A DNA stretch of 64,000 nt from CAZNLL01 sp964573885 (GTDB lineage: Bacteria; Desulfobacterota; DSM-4660; Desulfatiglandales; Desulfatiglandaceae): NCBI GenBank assembly GCA_964573885.1, contig CAZNLL010000001.1:33749-97748 (forward strand), in the 5' to 3' direction. The notes below the pieces were generated by a model. That model made no database searches. It worked only from the letters and a program-made list of their open reading frames with translations, and was not told the origin of the DNA. The position numbers and the translations under genes are program-made. Shown piece after piece: positions 17,264-25,680 of this stretch. Position 1 is the first letter of the stretch. Every line of letters begins with the position of its first letter.

Positions 17264-17858
17264 CAGTGTCTCCCAGTTGGAATCGGGCGAAGCGCCGGAC
17301 GAGGATCTTCTCCCCGGTCTTGGCCATCATTTCGTTGATCAGATCTTGTACACTGATGTCAGGGTTCTTGACAAAGGGCTGTTCCATGAGACACATCTCC
17401 TTGAAATACTTATTCATTTTTCCTTCTACAATTTTTTCTATCACTTTTTCAGGCTTTCCGGATTCCTTTGCCTGGGTGGCATAGATCTCCCGTTCTTTTT
17501 CCAACGTCTCTTCGGGCACCCCTTCCCGGTCAAGGGCAATGGGATTGGAAGCCGCAATCTGCATGGCCAGATCTCTTGCAAAGGCAGTAAAATCATCCGT
17601 CTTGGCGGTGAAGTCGGTTTCACAATTGACCTCCACCAGGACGCCCAGCTTTCCTCCGGCATGGATGTAAGCCTGGACCTGTCCCTGAGAGGCGGCCCTT
17701 CCTTGCCTTTTTTGGGCAGTGGCAATTCCCTTCTTCCTCAAATACTCGACCGCCTTGTCAATATCTTCATTGCATTCTTGAAGCGCTTTTTTGCAATCCA
17801 TGACGCCGACGCCGGTCTTCTCCCTCAACGCCTTGATCAATTCCATTGTAATAGCCAA
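17256..17858 (-). CDS. tsf: Translation elongation factor Ts
   Basis: From the TTG at 17858 the protein is 200 residues and begins LAITMELIKALREKTGVGVMDCKKAL, the UBA-like N-terminal domain followed by the EF-Tu contact motif NCETDFTAKTDDF near residue 80. EF-Ts recycles EF-Tu-GDP. It is the short form with a reduced core compared with the 283-residue E. coli protein, as is common outside gammaproteobacteria. The TTG is chosen because a gagggagga Shine-Dalgarno stands 8-9 bases before it; a longer frame from 17912 adds residues not seen in the family. Confidence 0.94.
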   Translation of the reverse strand: MAITMELIKALREKTGVGVMDCKKALQECNEDIDKAVEYLRKKGIATAQKRQGRAASQGQVQAYIHAGGKLGVLVEVNCETDFTAKTDDFTAFARDLAMQIAASNPIALDREGVPEETLEKEREIYATQAKESGKPEKVIEKIVEGKMNKYFKEMCLMEQPFVKNPDISVQDLINEMMAKTGEKILVRRFARFQLGDTDA

Positions 17859-17942
17859 TTTAAATTTTCCTCCCTCACTGGTTCGAAAAAGATTGTTGTT
17901 CCCTGGGACCAATCCCGTTGCCTGCCTCCGGCTCCTTCGGCC

Positions 17943-18800
17943 TTATTCCGGGGTGGGTTCTTCGTGAGCGGTGGTGTCCACTGATTCCGGTTCCTCCTTT
18001 TTGGGGAGGACAATCACCTCGGGGCCTTCCTTTTCTTCCTCCTCGGGAGCCGGCGCCTCGGCCTCCTGTGCTTCCTGTTCCTTGCGCAGTTCCGCCTCGG
18101 CCTTCAATCGTTCTTCGGCCAGGTTGTGGCCCTCGATACAGGCATCGGCAATCCTGGAAGTGATGAGCCGGATGGCCCTTATGGCGTCGTCGTTGCCTGG
18201 AATAATGAAGTCTATCTCGTCGGGATCACAATTTGAATCCGCAATGGCGATCACGGGGATTCCCAGCCTCCTGGCCTCCCTCACTGCGATCTTTTCCCTC
18301 TTGGGATCCACCACGAAAACGGCTCCGGGCAACTCATCCATGTCTTTGATCCCACCCAGGTTCTTTTCAAGTTTAAAGAGTTCCTTTTCCATCTTCAGGG
18401 CTTCTTTCTTGGTATACCTGGTAATGGTGCCGTCCTGTTTCATGGCGTCTATCTCTTTGAGCCGCGCGATGCTCTTCTTAATAGTCTGAAAATTGGTCAA
18501 GGTGCCCCCCAGCCACCGATTGACCACATAAAACATGCCGCATCTTTCGCTTTCTTCAATAATCGAATCATGGGCCTGCTTTTTTGTACCCACAAAGAGA
18601 ACGGAATAGCCATTGGCCACCGTATTCACGATGAATTCATAGGTGGTCTTAAAGAGCCTGACCGTTTTTTGAAGGTCGATAATGTGGATCCCATTGCGGG
18701 CCCCGAAGATATAGGGCTTCATTTTGGGATTCCAGCGTCTTGTCTGGTGGCCGAAATGGACCCCGGCCTCCAAGAGTTCTTTCATGGTAATGATTGCCAT
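17943..18800 (-). CDS. rpsB: 30S ribosomal protein S2
   Basis: From the ATG at 18800 S2 is 285 residues. It begins MAIITMKELLEAGVHFGHQT and contains RWNPKMKPYIFGARNGIHII and PGAVFVVDPKREKIAVREA, all diagnostic. A ggaggatgag ribosome site precedes this ATG; the longer frame to 18845 is rejected. The last 50 residues are an acidic Glu/Pro-rich extension beyond the usual S2 core, common in this phylum. It opens the rpsB-tsf-pyrH-frr cluster. Confidence 0.97.
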   Translation of the reverse strand: MAIITMKELLEAGVHFGHQTRRWNPKMKPYIFGARNGIHIIDLQKTVRLFKTTYEFIVNTVANGYSVLFVGTKKQAHDSIIEESERCGMFYVVNRWLGGTLTNFQTIKKSIARLKEIDAMKQDGTITRYTKKEALKMEKELFKLEKNLGGIKDMDELPGAVFVVDPKREKIAVREARRLGIPVIAIADSNCDPDEIDFIIPGNDDAIRAIRLITSRIADACIEGHNLAEERLKAEAELRKEQEAQEAEAPAPEEEEKEGPEVIVLPKKEEPESVDTTAHEEPTPE

Positions 18801-19216
18801 CTCATCCTCCTTTTCCAGAGACCCCGGTAAGGATCTCCGTGCCACGGTTTTATCCTCCGCCCAGGACGGGTCACACCCCTGAGGTCACCGGGCAATCCTG
18901 GACGTGCGTGTTGACTCCGGCTAAGGGCTAACATATGGGCTTGAGCTCCGCGGGCCACCCTGCTATATTTGCAATGTGTCGGGAACAGGAGCCTATGTGG
19001 GGGGTAAAGGTCGTCCGTCAGTCGGCCCTTTGCCTGAGAAGCCACAAAAATTGCAAGCGAAAATCTTTAACATCAATGGCCTTTTATTGCAAGGAAAAAA
19101 TCCGGGTCCGCGGCATACCCCTCTCCCCGTTAGGCCATGGACAGGGGGGCACAGCGTAAGTGGGCCGGACCCGGGCTCAAGGCCCCGGCTCCCAGGCGCC
19201 GGTCGGAGAGGGCATC
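18801..19216 (-). other. Divergent intergenic region upstream of rpsB and of the small dgt-linked gene
   Basis: About 415 bases without a convincing gene. It must hold the rpsB promoter and leader on the minus strand and a promoter for the plus-strand genes at 19217. The best minus-strand candidate, TTGCAA then 17 bases then TAAAGA around 19063-19091, is weak. I could not match a known S2 leader structure by eye. Confidence 0.4.
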
Positions 19217-19453
19217 ATGGGCGATGAGATCAAGGAAAATCTGAAGCGGGCCGTCCAGCAGGCCGAGGTTAGTGTGACCAAGTCCATCCTCCGTTGGAAA
19301 TACAAAAAGGAGGGGAGGACCCCGCCCCGTGAAGAGCGACTTGAAGAGGATTCCCGCAGGGCCGCTGATCGAGCCCACGAGGTGGTTGCCAGAAGGGGCA
19401 AAACCGTGTGGGAGGAGCTGAAAAAGTCGTATTTTAAGGGGCGGGATGAGTAG
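19217..19453 (+). CDS. Small charged hypothetical protein upstream of dgt
   Basis: This 78-residue protein begins MGDEIKENLKRAVQQAEVSV and is highly charged, mostly helical by composition, with no membrane segment or metal motif. The ATG at 19217 is preceded by a ggagagggc ribosome site; a longer frame from 19160 adds low-complexity Gly/Pro residues and is not preferred. Its end overlaps the start of the dGTPase-like gene by 8 bases, which suggests co-translation. I do not recognise the family and assign no function. Confidence 0.65.
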   Translation: MGDEIKENLKRAVQQAEVSVTKSILRWKYKKEGRTPPREERLEEDSRRAADRAHEVVARRGKTVWEELKKSYFKGRDE

Positions 19454-20636
19454 GGGGTCGGGCTGTTTGAAAGATGAAGAGGTGCTCTTGAGGTTAAGGC
19501 AGGGCCTTGACGAGGCGGAGCAAGACAGGCTCTCCCCCTGGGCATGCCGCAGCCGGCAGGCTGTCAGGAGGAAGCAGGAAGACGCCATCAACCGGGGGCA
19601 CCGGCAGGAATTTTCCGTGGATACAGACCGAATCCTCCATTCTTTGGCCTACTCCCGCTACATCGACAAGACCCAGGTCTTTTATCTCATTAAAAACGAT
19701 CATATCACCCACCGGGTCCTCCACGTCCAGCTTGTATCCAAAATTGCCAGGACCATCGGGCGTCTCCTCAGTCTCAACGAGGACCTTATCGAGGCCATAT
19801 CCCTCGGCCATGACATCGGGCATACCCCCTTTGGACATGATGGGGAAAAGTTCTTGTCCGCCCTTTGTGAAGCCCACCATATAGGCCGATGCCTTCATAA
19901 TATCCAGGGCGTGCGATTTCTGCAGGACATTGAGAGAAAGGGGAGGGGATGGAACCTTACCCTGCAGGTCCTGGACGGCATCTTTTGCCATAATGGGGAA
20001 CTGCATTCCCAGGCCCTGGAGCCGGAAACGGACAAGACCTTCGAGACCCTGGATGAGGAAATTAAGATGAAGGGAGAAGACCCGTCTCTGGATATGTGGC
20101 CCATGACCTTGGAAGGATGCGTGGTTCGCATGGCCGACACCATCAGCTATATCGGGCGGGATATTGAGGACGCCATTCGGCTGGGCCTGATAGAGCGCAA
20201 AGAGATCCCCTGTGAATGCAAGCGGGTCCTGGGCGAGACCAACGGAACCATCGTGTACACCCTGGTGGAGGACCTCGTTTCCAATAGTCTGGACCAGCCT
20301 TATGTGAGGTTCAGCAGGGAGGTGGGCGAGGCGCTCAAGCGCCTGAAGCGGTTTAACCACGAGCGGATATACATGAGCCGTACGGTCAAGGAGCAGACCA
20401 ACAAGGTCAAACTCATGTTCGAGCTTCTCTTCGACAAATACCTGCAGGATCTTGAGACCGAAAACGAGGATTCAGATATTTACAGGGGGTTTTTGGACGG
20501 CATGTCATCCCTATACAAGGAAAAGACACCCCCAGCGGGGATTGTCCGTGATTTCATCGCCGGAATGACGGATGAATTTTTTTTGAATCAGTGCCGGAAA
20601 AACTTCGTCCCTGCCATAAGATCAGGGCTTTTTTAG
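19446..20636 (+). CDS. dgt: Deoxyguanosinetriphosphate triphosphohydrolase-like HD protein
   Basis: This 396-residue HD-domain enzyme is of the dNTPase family, which removes triphosphate from dGTP or other dNTPs. The metal-binding residues are visible as HRVLH around residues 89-93, the GHDIGHTPFGHDGE motif with His 122 and Asp 123, and a later Asp in RMADTISYIGRDIEDAI. The N-terminal DRILHSLAYSRYIDKTQVF is also family-typical. The length is between the E. coli Dgt (505) and the shorter type-2 forms. It overlaps the small gene before it. Which dNTP it hydrolyses is unknown. Confidence 0.9.
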   Translation: MSRGSGCLKDEEVLLRLRQGLDEAEQDRLSPWACRSRQAVRRKQEDAINRGHRQEFSVDTDRILHSLAYSRYIDKTQVFYLIKNDHITHRVLHVQLVSKIARTIGRLLSLNEDLIEAISLGHDIGHTPFGHDGEKFLSALCEAHHIGRCLHNIQGVRFLQDIERKGRGWNLTLQVLDGIFCHNGELHSQALEPETDKTFETLDEEIKMKGEDPSLDMWPMTLEGCVVRMADTISYIGRDIEDAIRLGLIERKEIPCECKRVLGETNGTIVYTLVEDLVSNSLDQPYVRFSREVGEALKRLKRFNHERIYMSRTVKEQTNKVKLMFELLFDKYLQDLETENEDSDIYRGFLDGMSSLYKEKTPPAGIVRDFIAGMTDEFFLNQCRKNFVPAIRSGLF

Positions 20637-20679
20637 GGGCCATTTATGCTTTTCCCTTGATATTTCTTGGTAAAACAGG

Positions 20680-20714
20680 TTGACAAAAGCGAAACGAGCG
20701 AGTAAGGGTATAAT
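20680..20714 (+). promoter_or_regulatory. Promoter-like hexamers with a 23-base spacer
   Basis: A perfect TTGACA (20680-20685) and a perfect TATAAT (20709-20714) lie upstream of the second transporter operon, but 23 bases apart, too far for ordinary sigma-70 contact. Either one hexamer is used with a weak partner, or an activator remodels the spacing. Confidence 0.35.
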
Positions 20715-20825
20715 CGCGTTTGGGTCATATGGGTTTCCACTTATTCAGCCAGCCACATGTTCTTCTCGTCTGTAAAAACATAAAGTAAGATATTTCTATC
20801 ACATCACAAGATGGAGGCCAGCAGG

Positions 20826-21647
20826 ATGGTTAGCGTTGGAGAGGTCAAGGAGGGTGAAACCATCTTACAGCTCAACGACGTACACATGTACTTCGGTAAG
20901 GTGGCCGCCCTGGCCGGCGTGAACCTGGAGGTCAGGAAGGGCGAAATTCACTCTATTATCGGACCTAACGGAGCCGGCAAGACGGTGATGATGAATTGCA
21001 TTAACGGGCTTTATAGCCCCCAAAAAGGGGATATCTATTATAGGGGCGAGAAGATCAACGCCCTGAAGCCTCACAAGCGGGCCGCCCTCGGTATTTCAAG
21101 GACCTTTCAAAAGATTGAGCTCTTCGGCGGCATGACGGTCCTTGATAACATTCGTCTCGGAAGGCATATCCATCTCAAAAGCGGGATCGTGAGCGGATCC
21201 GTATATGTGGGAAAGACCAAGAAAGAGGAGCTGGAGGCCAGGGAATTTATCGAAGAGGAGATCATCGATCTCCTGGAGATAGAGAGTATCCGGGACAAGG
21301 TGGTCCACATGCTCCCCTATGGTCTTCAAAAACGGGTGGAACTGGGCCGGGCCCTGGCCCTGAACCCCGAGCTCCTGCTTTTGGACGAGCCTTTGGCCGG
21401 GCTGAACCTGGAAGAGGTGGAAGACATGGCCCGGTTCATCTTGGACCTCAACGAGGAGAAAAGGTGGAAGGTGACCTGCATCCTGGTGGAACATGACATG
21501 GGTGTGGTTATGGATATATCCCACCATGTTTTTGTTTTGAATTTCGGCAATCAGATCACGGACGGGCCACCCGATGAGGTACAGCACAACCCGGAGGTGA
21601 TCAAGGCCTACCTGGGTGAAGAGGACCTCTACGCCACGAGGAGGTAA
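20826..21647 (+). CDS. ABC transporter ATP-binding protein, LivG type
   Basis: This 273-residue ATPase has a Walker A GPNGAGKT near residue 45, the Q-loop region RTFQKIELF, a signature LPYGLQKRVELGRAL (the LSYG/LPYG variant usual in LivG) and a Walker B LLLLDEPLAGLN. It is the first gene of the second importer operon and pairs with the LivF-type ATPase at 26959. The ATG at 20826 is chosen because GGAGG stands 8 bases before it; the ATG at 20811 has no ribosome site. The next gene follows after two bases. Confidence 0.92.
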   Translation: MVSVGEVKEGETILQLNDVHMYFGKVAALAGVNLEVRKGEIHSIIGPNGAGKTVMMNCINGLYSPQKGDIYYRGEKINALKPHKRAALGISRTFQKIELFGGMTVLDNIRLGRHIHLKSGIVSGSVYVGKTKKEELEAREFIEEEIIDLLEIESIRDKVVHMLPYGLQKRVELGRALALNPELLLLDEPLAGLNLEEVEDMARFILDLNEEKRWKVTCILVEHDMGVVMDISHHVFVLNFGNQITDGPPDEVQHNPEVIKAYLGEEDLYATRR

Positions 21648-21649
21648 AG

Positions 21650-23578
21650 GTGGAGATGAATGGATCTGGGATAGAAATCACCAAGGACCTCACAATCCCC
21701 AAGCTTTTTCTGCGCCAGTGTAAACGTTACGGCCGGGACAAGGTGGCCATGAGAGAAAAGGAATTCGGCATCTGGATCCCTTTTACGTGGCACGACTATT
21801 ATGAGAATGTCAAATTCCTCTGCCTGGGCATGGTGAGTTTGGGACTGAAACGGGGAGACAAGGTGTCCATGATCGGGGACAACCGCCCCGAGGGCCTTTG
21901 GGCCGAGATGGCGGCCATGTGTGCGGGAGGAATCGGTGTCTGGCTCTTCCAGGACTGTATGATGGAGGAGGTCAAATATATCATCGATCACTCGGATACC
22001 ACCTTCTTTATGGGAGAAACCCAGGAAGAGGTGGACAAGGCCCTGTCCATCAAGGATGAATGCCCCAAATTAAAGTGGATCATCTGGGATGATCCCAAGG
22101 GCATGAGGAATTATCACCAGGAATTTCTTATGAGCATCAAGGATGTCCAGAAACTGGGAAAAGAACTTGACCAGAAAGAACCGGACCTCTTTGAAAACAT
22201 GATCAATGAAGGTCATGGAGACGATATCTGCCTTCTCTTCTATACGTCGGGGACCACAGCACTGCCCAAAGGGGCCCTTTTGAGCCATTGGAACATGCTC
22301 ACCATGGGGCAAAACCTCATGGCTGTCGACCCCTGCTATGATACGGATGATTTTGTCTCCTATCTGCCCTTTGCATGGATCGGTGAGCAGATGATGTCCA
22401 TATCCTGCGGCCTCCAGGTGGGCTATACCCTCAATTTTCCCGAAGAGCCGGAAACGGCCCAGCAAAATATCCGGGAGATCGGGCCCCATGTCATGTTTGC
22501 GCCCCCCCGGCTTTACGAAGGCATGACCAGGAGTGTACAGGTCAAGCACATCGACTCGAGCTGGTTAAAGAGGCAGGTGTACAATTTGGCCACCAAGATC
22601 GGCTACAGGGTGGCAAATCTCAAATTTGATTCCCAACCGGTCCCCTGGTACCTGAAGCTGCTCAACTGGCTGGCCTTTATCACCGTCCAGGCTAAATTAA
22701 AGGATCACCTGGGCATGTCCCGTCTCAGGCACTGTTACACAGGCGGCGCGGCCATGGGCCCGGACCATTTCCGGTTTTTTCACGCCTTGGGCGTGAACCT
22801 GAAGCAGATTTACGGCCAAACGGAAATCGCGGGGATCTCCATCGTCCACCGGGATGGAGATGTCAAGTTCGATACCGTGGGAACGCCCATCCCCGAAACC
22901 GAGGTCCGGATCACGGAAGACGGTGAGATCATCTCCAAGAGCCCCTCCGTGTTTCTGGGCTATTATAAGAACGAGGAGGCCACGGAAAAGACGCTGGTAA
23001 ACGGCTGGCTCTACTCCGGTGACAGGGGGTTTATTGATGAGGACGGTCATCTGGTGGTATTTGATCGTTCCAAAGATGTGATGACCCTTAGCGACGGCAG
23101 GCCCTTCGCCCCCCAGTACTTGGAAACCCGTCTCAAATTCAGCCCCTTTGTCCAGGAGGCCTGGGTGGTGGGTGATAGCAGGCCTTACGTGACGGCGGTG
23201 ATGTGTATTGACTATTCCGTTGTGGGGAAATGGGCCGACGAGAAGAAGATCAATTACACCAGTTACCCGGAGCTTTCTCAGAAGACCCAGGTCTATGACC
23301 TCATTCAGAAACAGATCGAGGAGGCCAACAAAGACCTTCCCCCGCCGGCAAAGATCTATAAATTCGTCAACCTTTACAAGGTGTTCGATGCTGATGACGA
23401 GGAACTCACAAGGACCTCTAAACTGAGGCGCGCCTTTGTGGAAAAACGGTACAAGGGCATTGTGGACGCCCTCTATTCAGACACAGATGTGGTTCACATG
23501 GATACCACCATCACCTATGAAGACGGGCGGGAGCAGCGGATAAAGACGGATCTTAGAATTCAGAATATTAACGTGTAA
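21650..23578 (+). CDS. Long-chain acyl-CoA synthetase (AMP-forming, FadD15/ACSL type)
   Basis: This 642-residue protein is of the long form of the ANL superfamily, like FAA/ACSL long-chain fatty acid:CoA ligases. The P-loop FYTSGTTALPKGALLSH lies near residues 193-209, the A5 motif QIYGQTEIAGI in the middle, YSGDRGFIDEDGHLVVFDRSKDVMTL near residue 460, and LTRTSKLRRAFVEKRYKGI near the end. The start is GTG at 21650, within the LivG ribosome-site region. It lies between the ATPase and permease genes of an importer, so the imported compound is probably a long or aromatic acid activated on entry. Confidence 0.93.
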   Translation: MEMNGSGIEITKDLTIPKLFLRQCKRYGRDKVAMREKEFGIWIPFTWHDYYENVKFLCLGMVSLGLKRGDKVSMIGDNRPEGLWAEMAAMCAGGIGVWLFQDCMMEEVKYIIDHSDTTFFMGETQEEVDKALSIKDECPKLKWIIWDDPKGMRNYHQEFLMSIKDVQKLGKELDQKEPDLFENMINEGHGDDICLLFYTSGTTALPKGALLSHWNMLTMGQNLMAVDPCYDTDDFVSYLPFAWIGEQMMSISCGLQVGYTLNFPEEPETAQQNIREIGPHVMFAPPRLYEGMTRSVQVKHIDSSWLKRQVYNLATKIGYRVANLKFDSQPVPWYLKLLNWLAFITVQAKLKDHLGMSRLRHCYTGGAAMGPDHFRFFHALGVNLKQIYGQTEIAGISIVHRDGDVKFDTVGTPIPETEVRITEDGEIISKSPSVFLGYYKNEEATEKTLVNGWLYSGDRGFIDEDGHLVVFDRSKDVMTLSDGRPFAPQYLETRLKFSPFVQEAWVVGDSRPYVTAVMCIDYSVVGKWADEKKINYTSYPELSQKTQVYDLIQKQIEEANKDLPPPAKIYKFVNLYKVFDADDEELTRTSKLRRAFVEKRYKGIVDALYSDTDVVHMDTTITYEDGREQRIKTDLRIQNINV

Positions 23579-23590
23579 AGGGGGTAGGGA

Positions 23591-24475
23591 ATGGAGCTGT
23601 TTTTTATGAGCTTGACCACCGGCATCCTGGTGGGGGGGATCTATGCCCTGGTGGCTCTCGGATGGGTCCTGATCTACAAGTGCTCGGGGGTTTTGAACCT
23701 GGCCATGGGTGAGTTGACCCTCATAGGGGCCTACGTGGCCCTGACCTTTTACCAGTGGGGGATCCCTTTTATCCTGGCCGTATTGCTGACCCTGATCGTG
23801 GGTATTGTCCTGGGGTTTCTGACGGAGAGGGTTTTTCTGGACAAGCTCATTGGAGAGCCCATCCTGGCCGTCATCATGGTGACGGTGGGGCTTTCTTTTT
23901 TCTTCAAGGGCTTGGTTGAATTCGTCTGGGGGACGGACACCAGGGTGTTTACCCCCGCCGTCTTTCCCCTCAAACCCATTAGCGTGGGAATCTTCAAGAT
24001 ATCGCCCGTCTATTTATGGTCTTTTATCCTCGCCATCGTCCTCCTCATTGTGTTTGTCGCTTTTTTCAAGTACACCCGTTGGGGCCTTTCCATGCAGGCC
24101 ACGGCCGATGATGAAACCGCGGCCCTCTCCCTGGGGGTGAGTGCCCGTTTTGTGTATGCGTCGGCCTGGGCCATCGCCTTTATGAGCGCGGGTGTGGGCG
24201 GGGCCTTGCTCGGAAATATCAACGGGATCAACATCTCGGTGGGGTACCTGGGTCTTCTGGTCCTCCCCGCGGTGGTCCTGGGAGGGCTCAATTCCGTTCC
24301 AGGGGCTATTGTGGGCGGGATCATCATAGGCCTGCTCCAGAATTTTTCAGGAACCTATCTCGACCAGTTTTTCCCGGGCGGGGTAAAGGAGATCGTGCCC
24401 TTTGCCTTTATGGCGGTTTTCCTCCTCTTCAAGCCTTACGGTCTCTGGGGTTGGGAGAGGATTGAGAGGGTTTAG
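23591..24475 (+). CDS. Branched-chain amino-acid-type ABC transporter permease, LivH family
   Basis: This 294-residue membrane protein has about eight hydrophobic segments. The signatures are GGIYALVALGWVLIYKCSGVLNLAMGE at residues 15-41 and the coupling loop RWGLSMQATADDETAALSLGV around residue 165. It is one half of the second importer channel, co-transcribed with the LivM-type gene 11 bases downstream. A ggggtaggg ribosome site precedes the ATG. Confidence 0.93.
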   Translation: MELFFMSLTTGILVGGIYALVALGWVLIYKCSGVLNLAMGELTLIGAYVALTFYQWGIPFILAVLLTLIVGIVLGFLTERVFLDKLIGEPILAVIMVTVGLSFFFKGLVEFVWGTDTRVFTPAVFPLKPISVGIFKISPVYLWSFILAIVLLIVFVAFFKYTRWGLSMQATADDETAALSLGVSARFVYASAWAIAFMSAGVGGALLGNINGINISVGYLGLLVLPAVVLGGLNSVPGAIVGGIIIGLLQNFSGTYLDQFFPGGVKEIVPFAFMAVFLLFKPYGLWGWERIERV

Positions 24476-24486
24476 GAGGGTTTTCC

Positions 24487-25587
24487 ATGTCCAGTGTGTG
24501 GCTGCCGTGTGGTGATTATCATTGGCGTTATGAGCAGGATCAGGGGTGGTGGCAGAGCAAATTCATCAAAGGCAAGATGATCCTCCTGCTCCTTATTGTG
24601 TTCATCGGTATCCCTTGGCTGCTTCCCGAATACTGGATCGGGATAGGCACCATGGTGGGATACACGGCCATGGGCGCACTCGGAGTTCAGCTCCTTATCG
24701 GGTTCGCCGGGTTGATCACCCTCGGCCATGCGGCCTTTATTGCCGTAGGGGCCTATGCAAGCACCATGCTGGTCCTCCAGTTCCCTTGGCCGCAGGTCAT
24801 AACAGACTGGGGGCTCGCTTATCCCATCAGCATCATTGTTGCGGGAATTGCTGCAGGCCTCTGGAGCGTCCTCTTCGGGCTGCCCTCGGCCAAGGTAAAG
24901 GGCTTTTATCTCATCCTCACCACCATGGCCGCCCAGTTTATTACCGTGGATTTCATCCTGACCCAGTATGTGAGCCAGATCGGCGGCCGGGGGCAGGCCT
25001 TTTCTTTGCCTCCGGGGACCATTAAAATAGGGCCCTGGATTATTGACACGGAGATCAAGATTTACTACCTCATGGCCGTCTTGCTCACCTTAATGGTGAT
25101 TGTTGTGGCCAATCTGCTGCGGTCCAAGCCGGGCCGGGCCTGGGTGGCCATCAGGGACAATGATATCGCCGCGGAGGCCCTGGGCATCAATATCGTTTGG
25201 TACAAGCTGCTGGCCTTTTTTGTGGCCGGTTTTCTGGCCGGGGTGGCCGGGGCCTTCTGGGTGAGCAATACGGCCGCCCTCAGTCCGGAGCACTTTCCCT
25301 GGTTTTGGTCTTTGTGGCTTGTGGGCGTCATCCTCATCGGAGGGGTGGGTTCCATACACGGGGCCATTTTCGGATCTCTTTTCATGGTCGTGATTATGGA
25401 ACTCCTCCAAATGGCGGTTATCCCCCTTGCAGAATACTATCCCAAGCTGCTGATGGATTTTGCCTACCTCAAGGACATGGCCTTTGGTCTGGCCATATGC
25501 GCCTTTTTGATCTATGAGCCGAACGGGCTTGCCTACAGGTGGTGGCAGGCCAAAAACTACTTTAACCTGTGGCCGTTCTCTTACTAG
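24487..25587 (+). CDS. Branched-chain amino-acid-type ABC transporter permease, LivM family
   Basis: This 366-residue LivM-type permease has an N-terminal extension of about 35 hydrophilic residues (SSVWLPCGDYHWRYEQDQGW) before the first membrane segment. The core motifs GVQLLIGFAGLITLGHAAFIAVGAYAS and GRAWVAIRDNDIAAEALGINIV are clear. It completes the channel of the second importer. A ggagggttttcc ribosome site precedes the ATG. Confidence 0.92.
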   Translation: MSSVWLPCGDYHWRYEQDQGWWQSKFIKGKMILLLLIVFIGIPWLLPEYWIGIGTMVGYTAMGALGVQLLIGFAGLITLGHAAFIAVGAYASTMLVLQFPWPQVITDWGLAYPISIIVAGIAAGLWSVLFGLPSAKVKGFYLILTTMAAQFITVDFILTQYVSQIGGRGQAFSLPPGTIKIGPWIIDTEIKIYYLMAVLLTLMVIVVANLLRSKPGRAWVAIRDNDIAAEALGINIVWYKLLAFFVAGFLAGVAGAFWVSNTAALSPEHFPWFWSLWLVGVILIGGVGSIHGAIFGSLFMVVIMELLQMAVIPLAEYYPKLLMDFAYLKDMAFGLAICAFLIYEPNGLAYRWWQAKNYFNLWPFSY

Positions 25588-25599
25588 AAAGGAGGTGAA

Positions 25600-25659
25600 G
25601 TGGTCTTCCATAGGCATGAGGTTATGATAAAGGGAATTGTCAACATCTGTTTTTCATAA
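25600..25659 (+). other. Possible 19-codon leader ORF behind a perfect Shine-Dalgarno
   Basis: An almost perfect ribosome site, aaaggaggtga (25588-25598), begins next to the LivM stop codon. It is too far from the binding-protein ATG at 25681 but stands close before the GTG at 25600, which opens 19 codons (VVFHRHEVMIKGIVNICFS) ending in TAA. It may be a translated leader peptide or a chance reading frame; the binding-protein gene has its own ribosome site (agggggaaacc). Confidence 0.22.
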
Positions 25660-25680
25660 GAGCAAAGGGGGAAACCAATT

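Noticed and set aside
18911..18939. TTGACT and TATGGG 17 bases apart on the plus strand as a promoter for the dgt operon.
   Set aside because: Weak -10, and about 270 bases from the first gene; not distinguishable from background.
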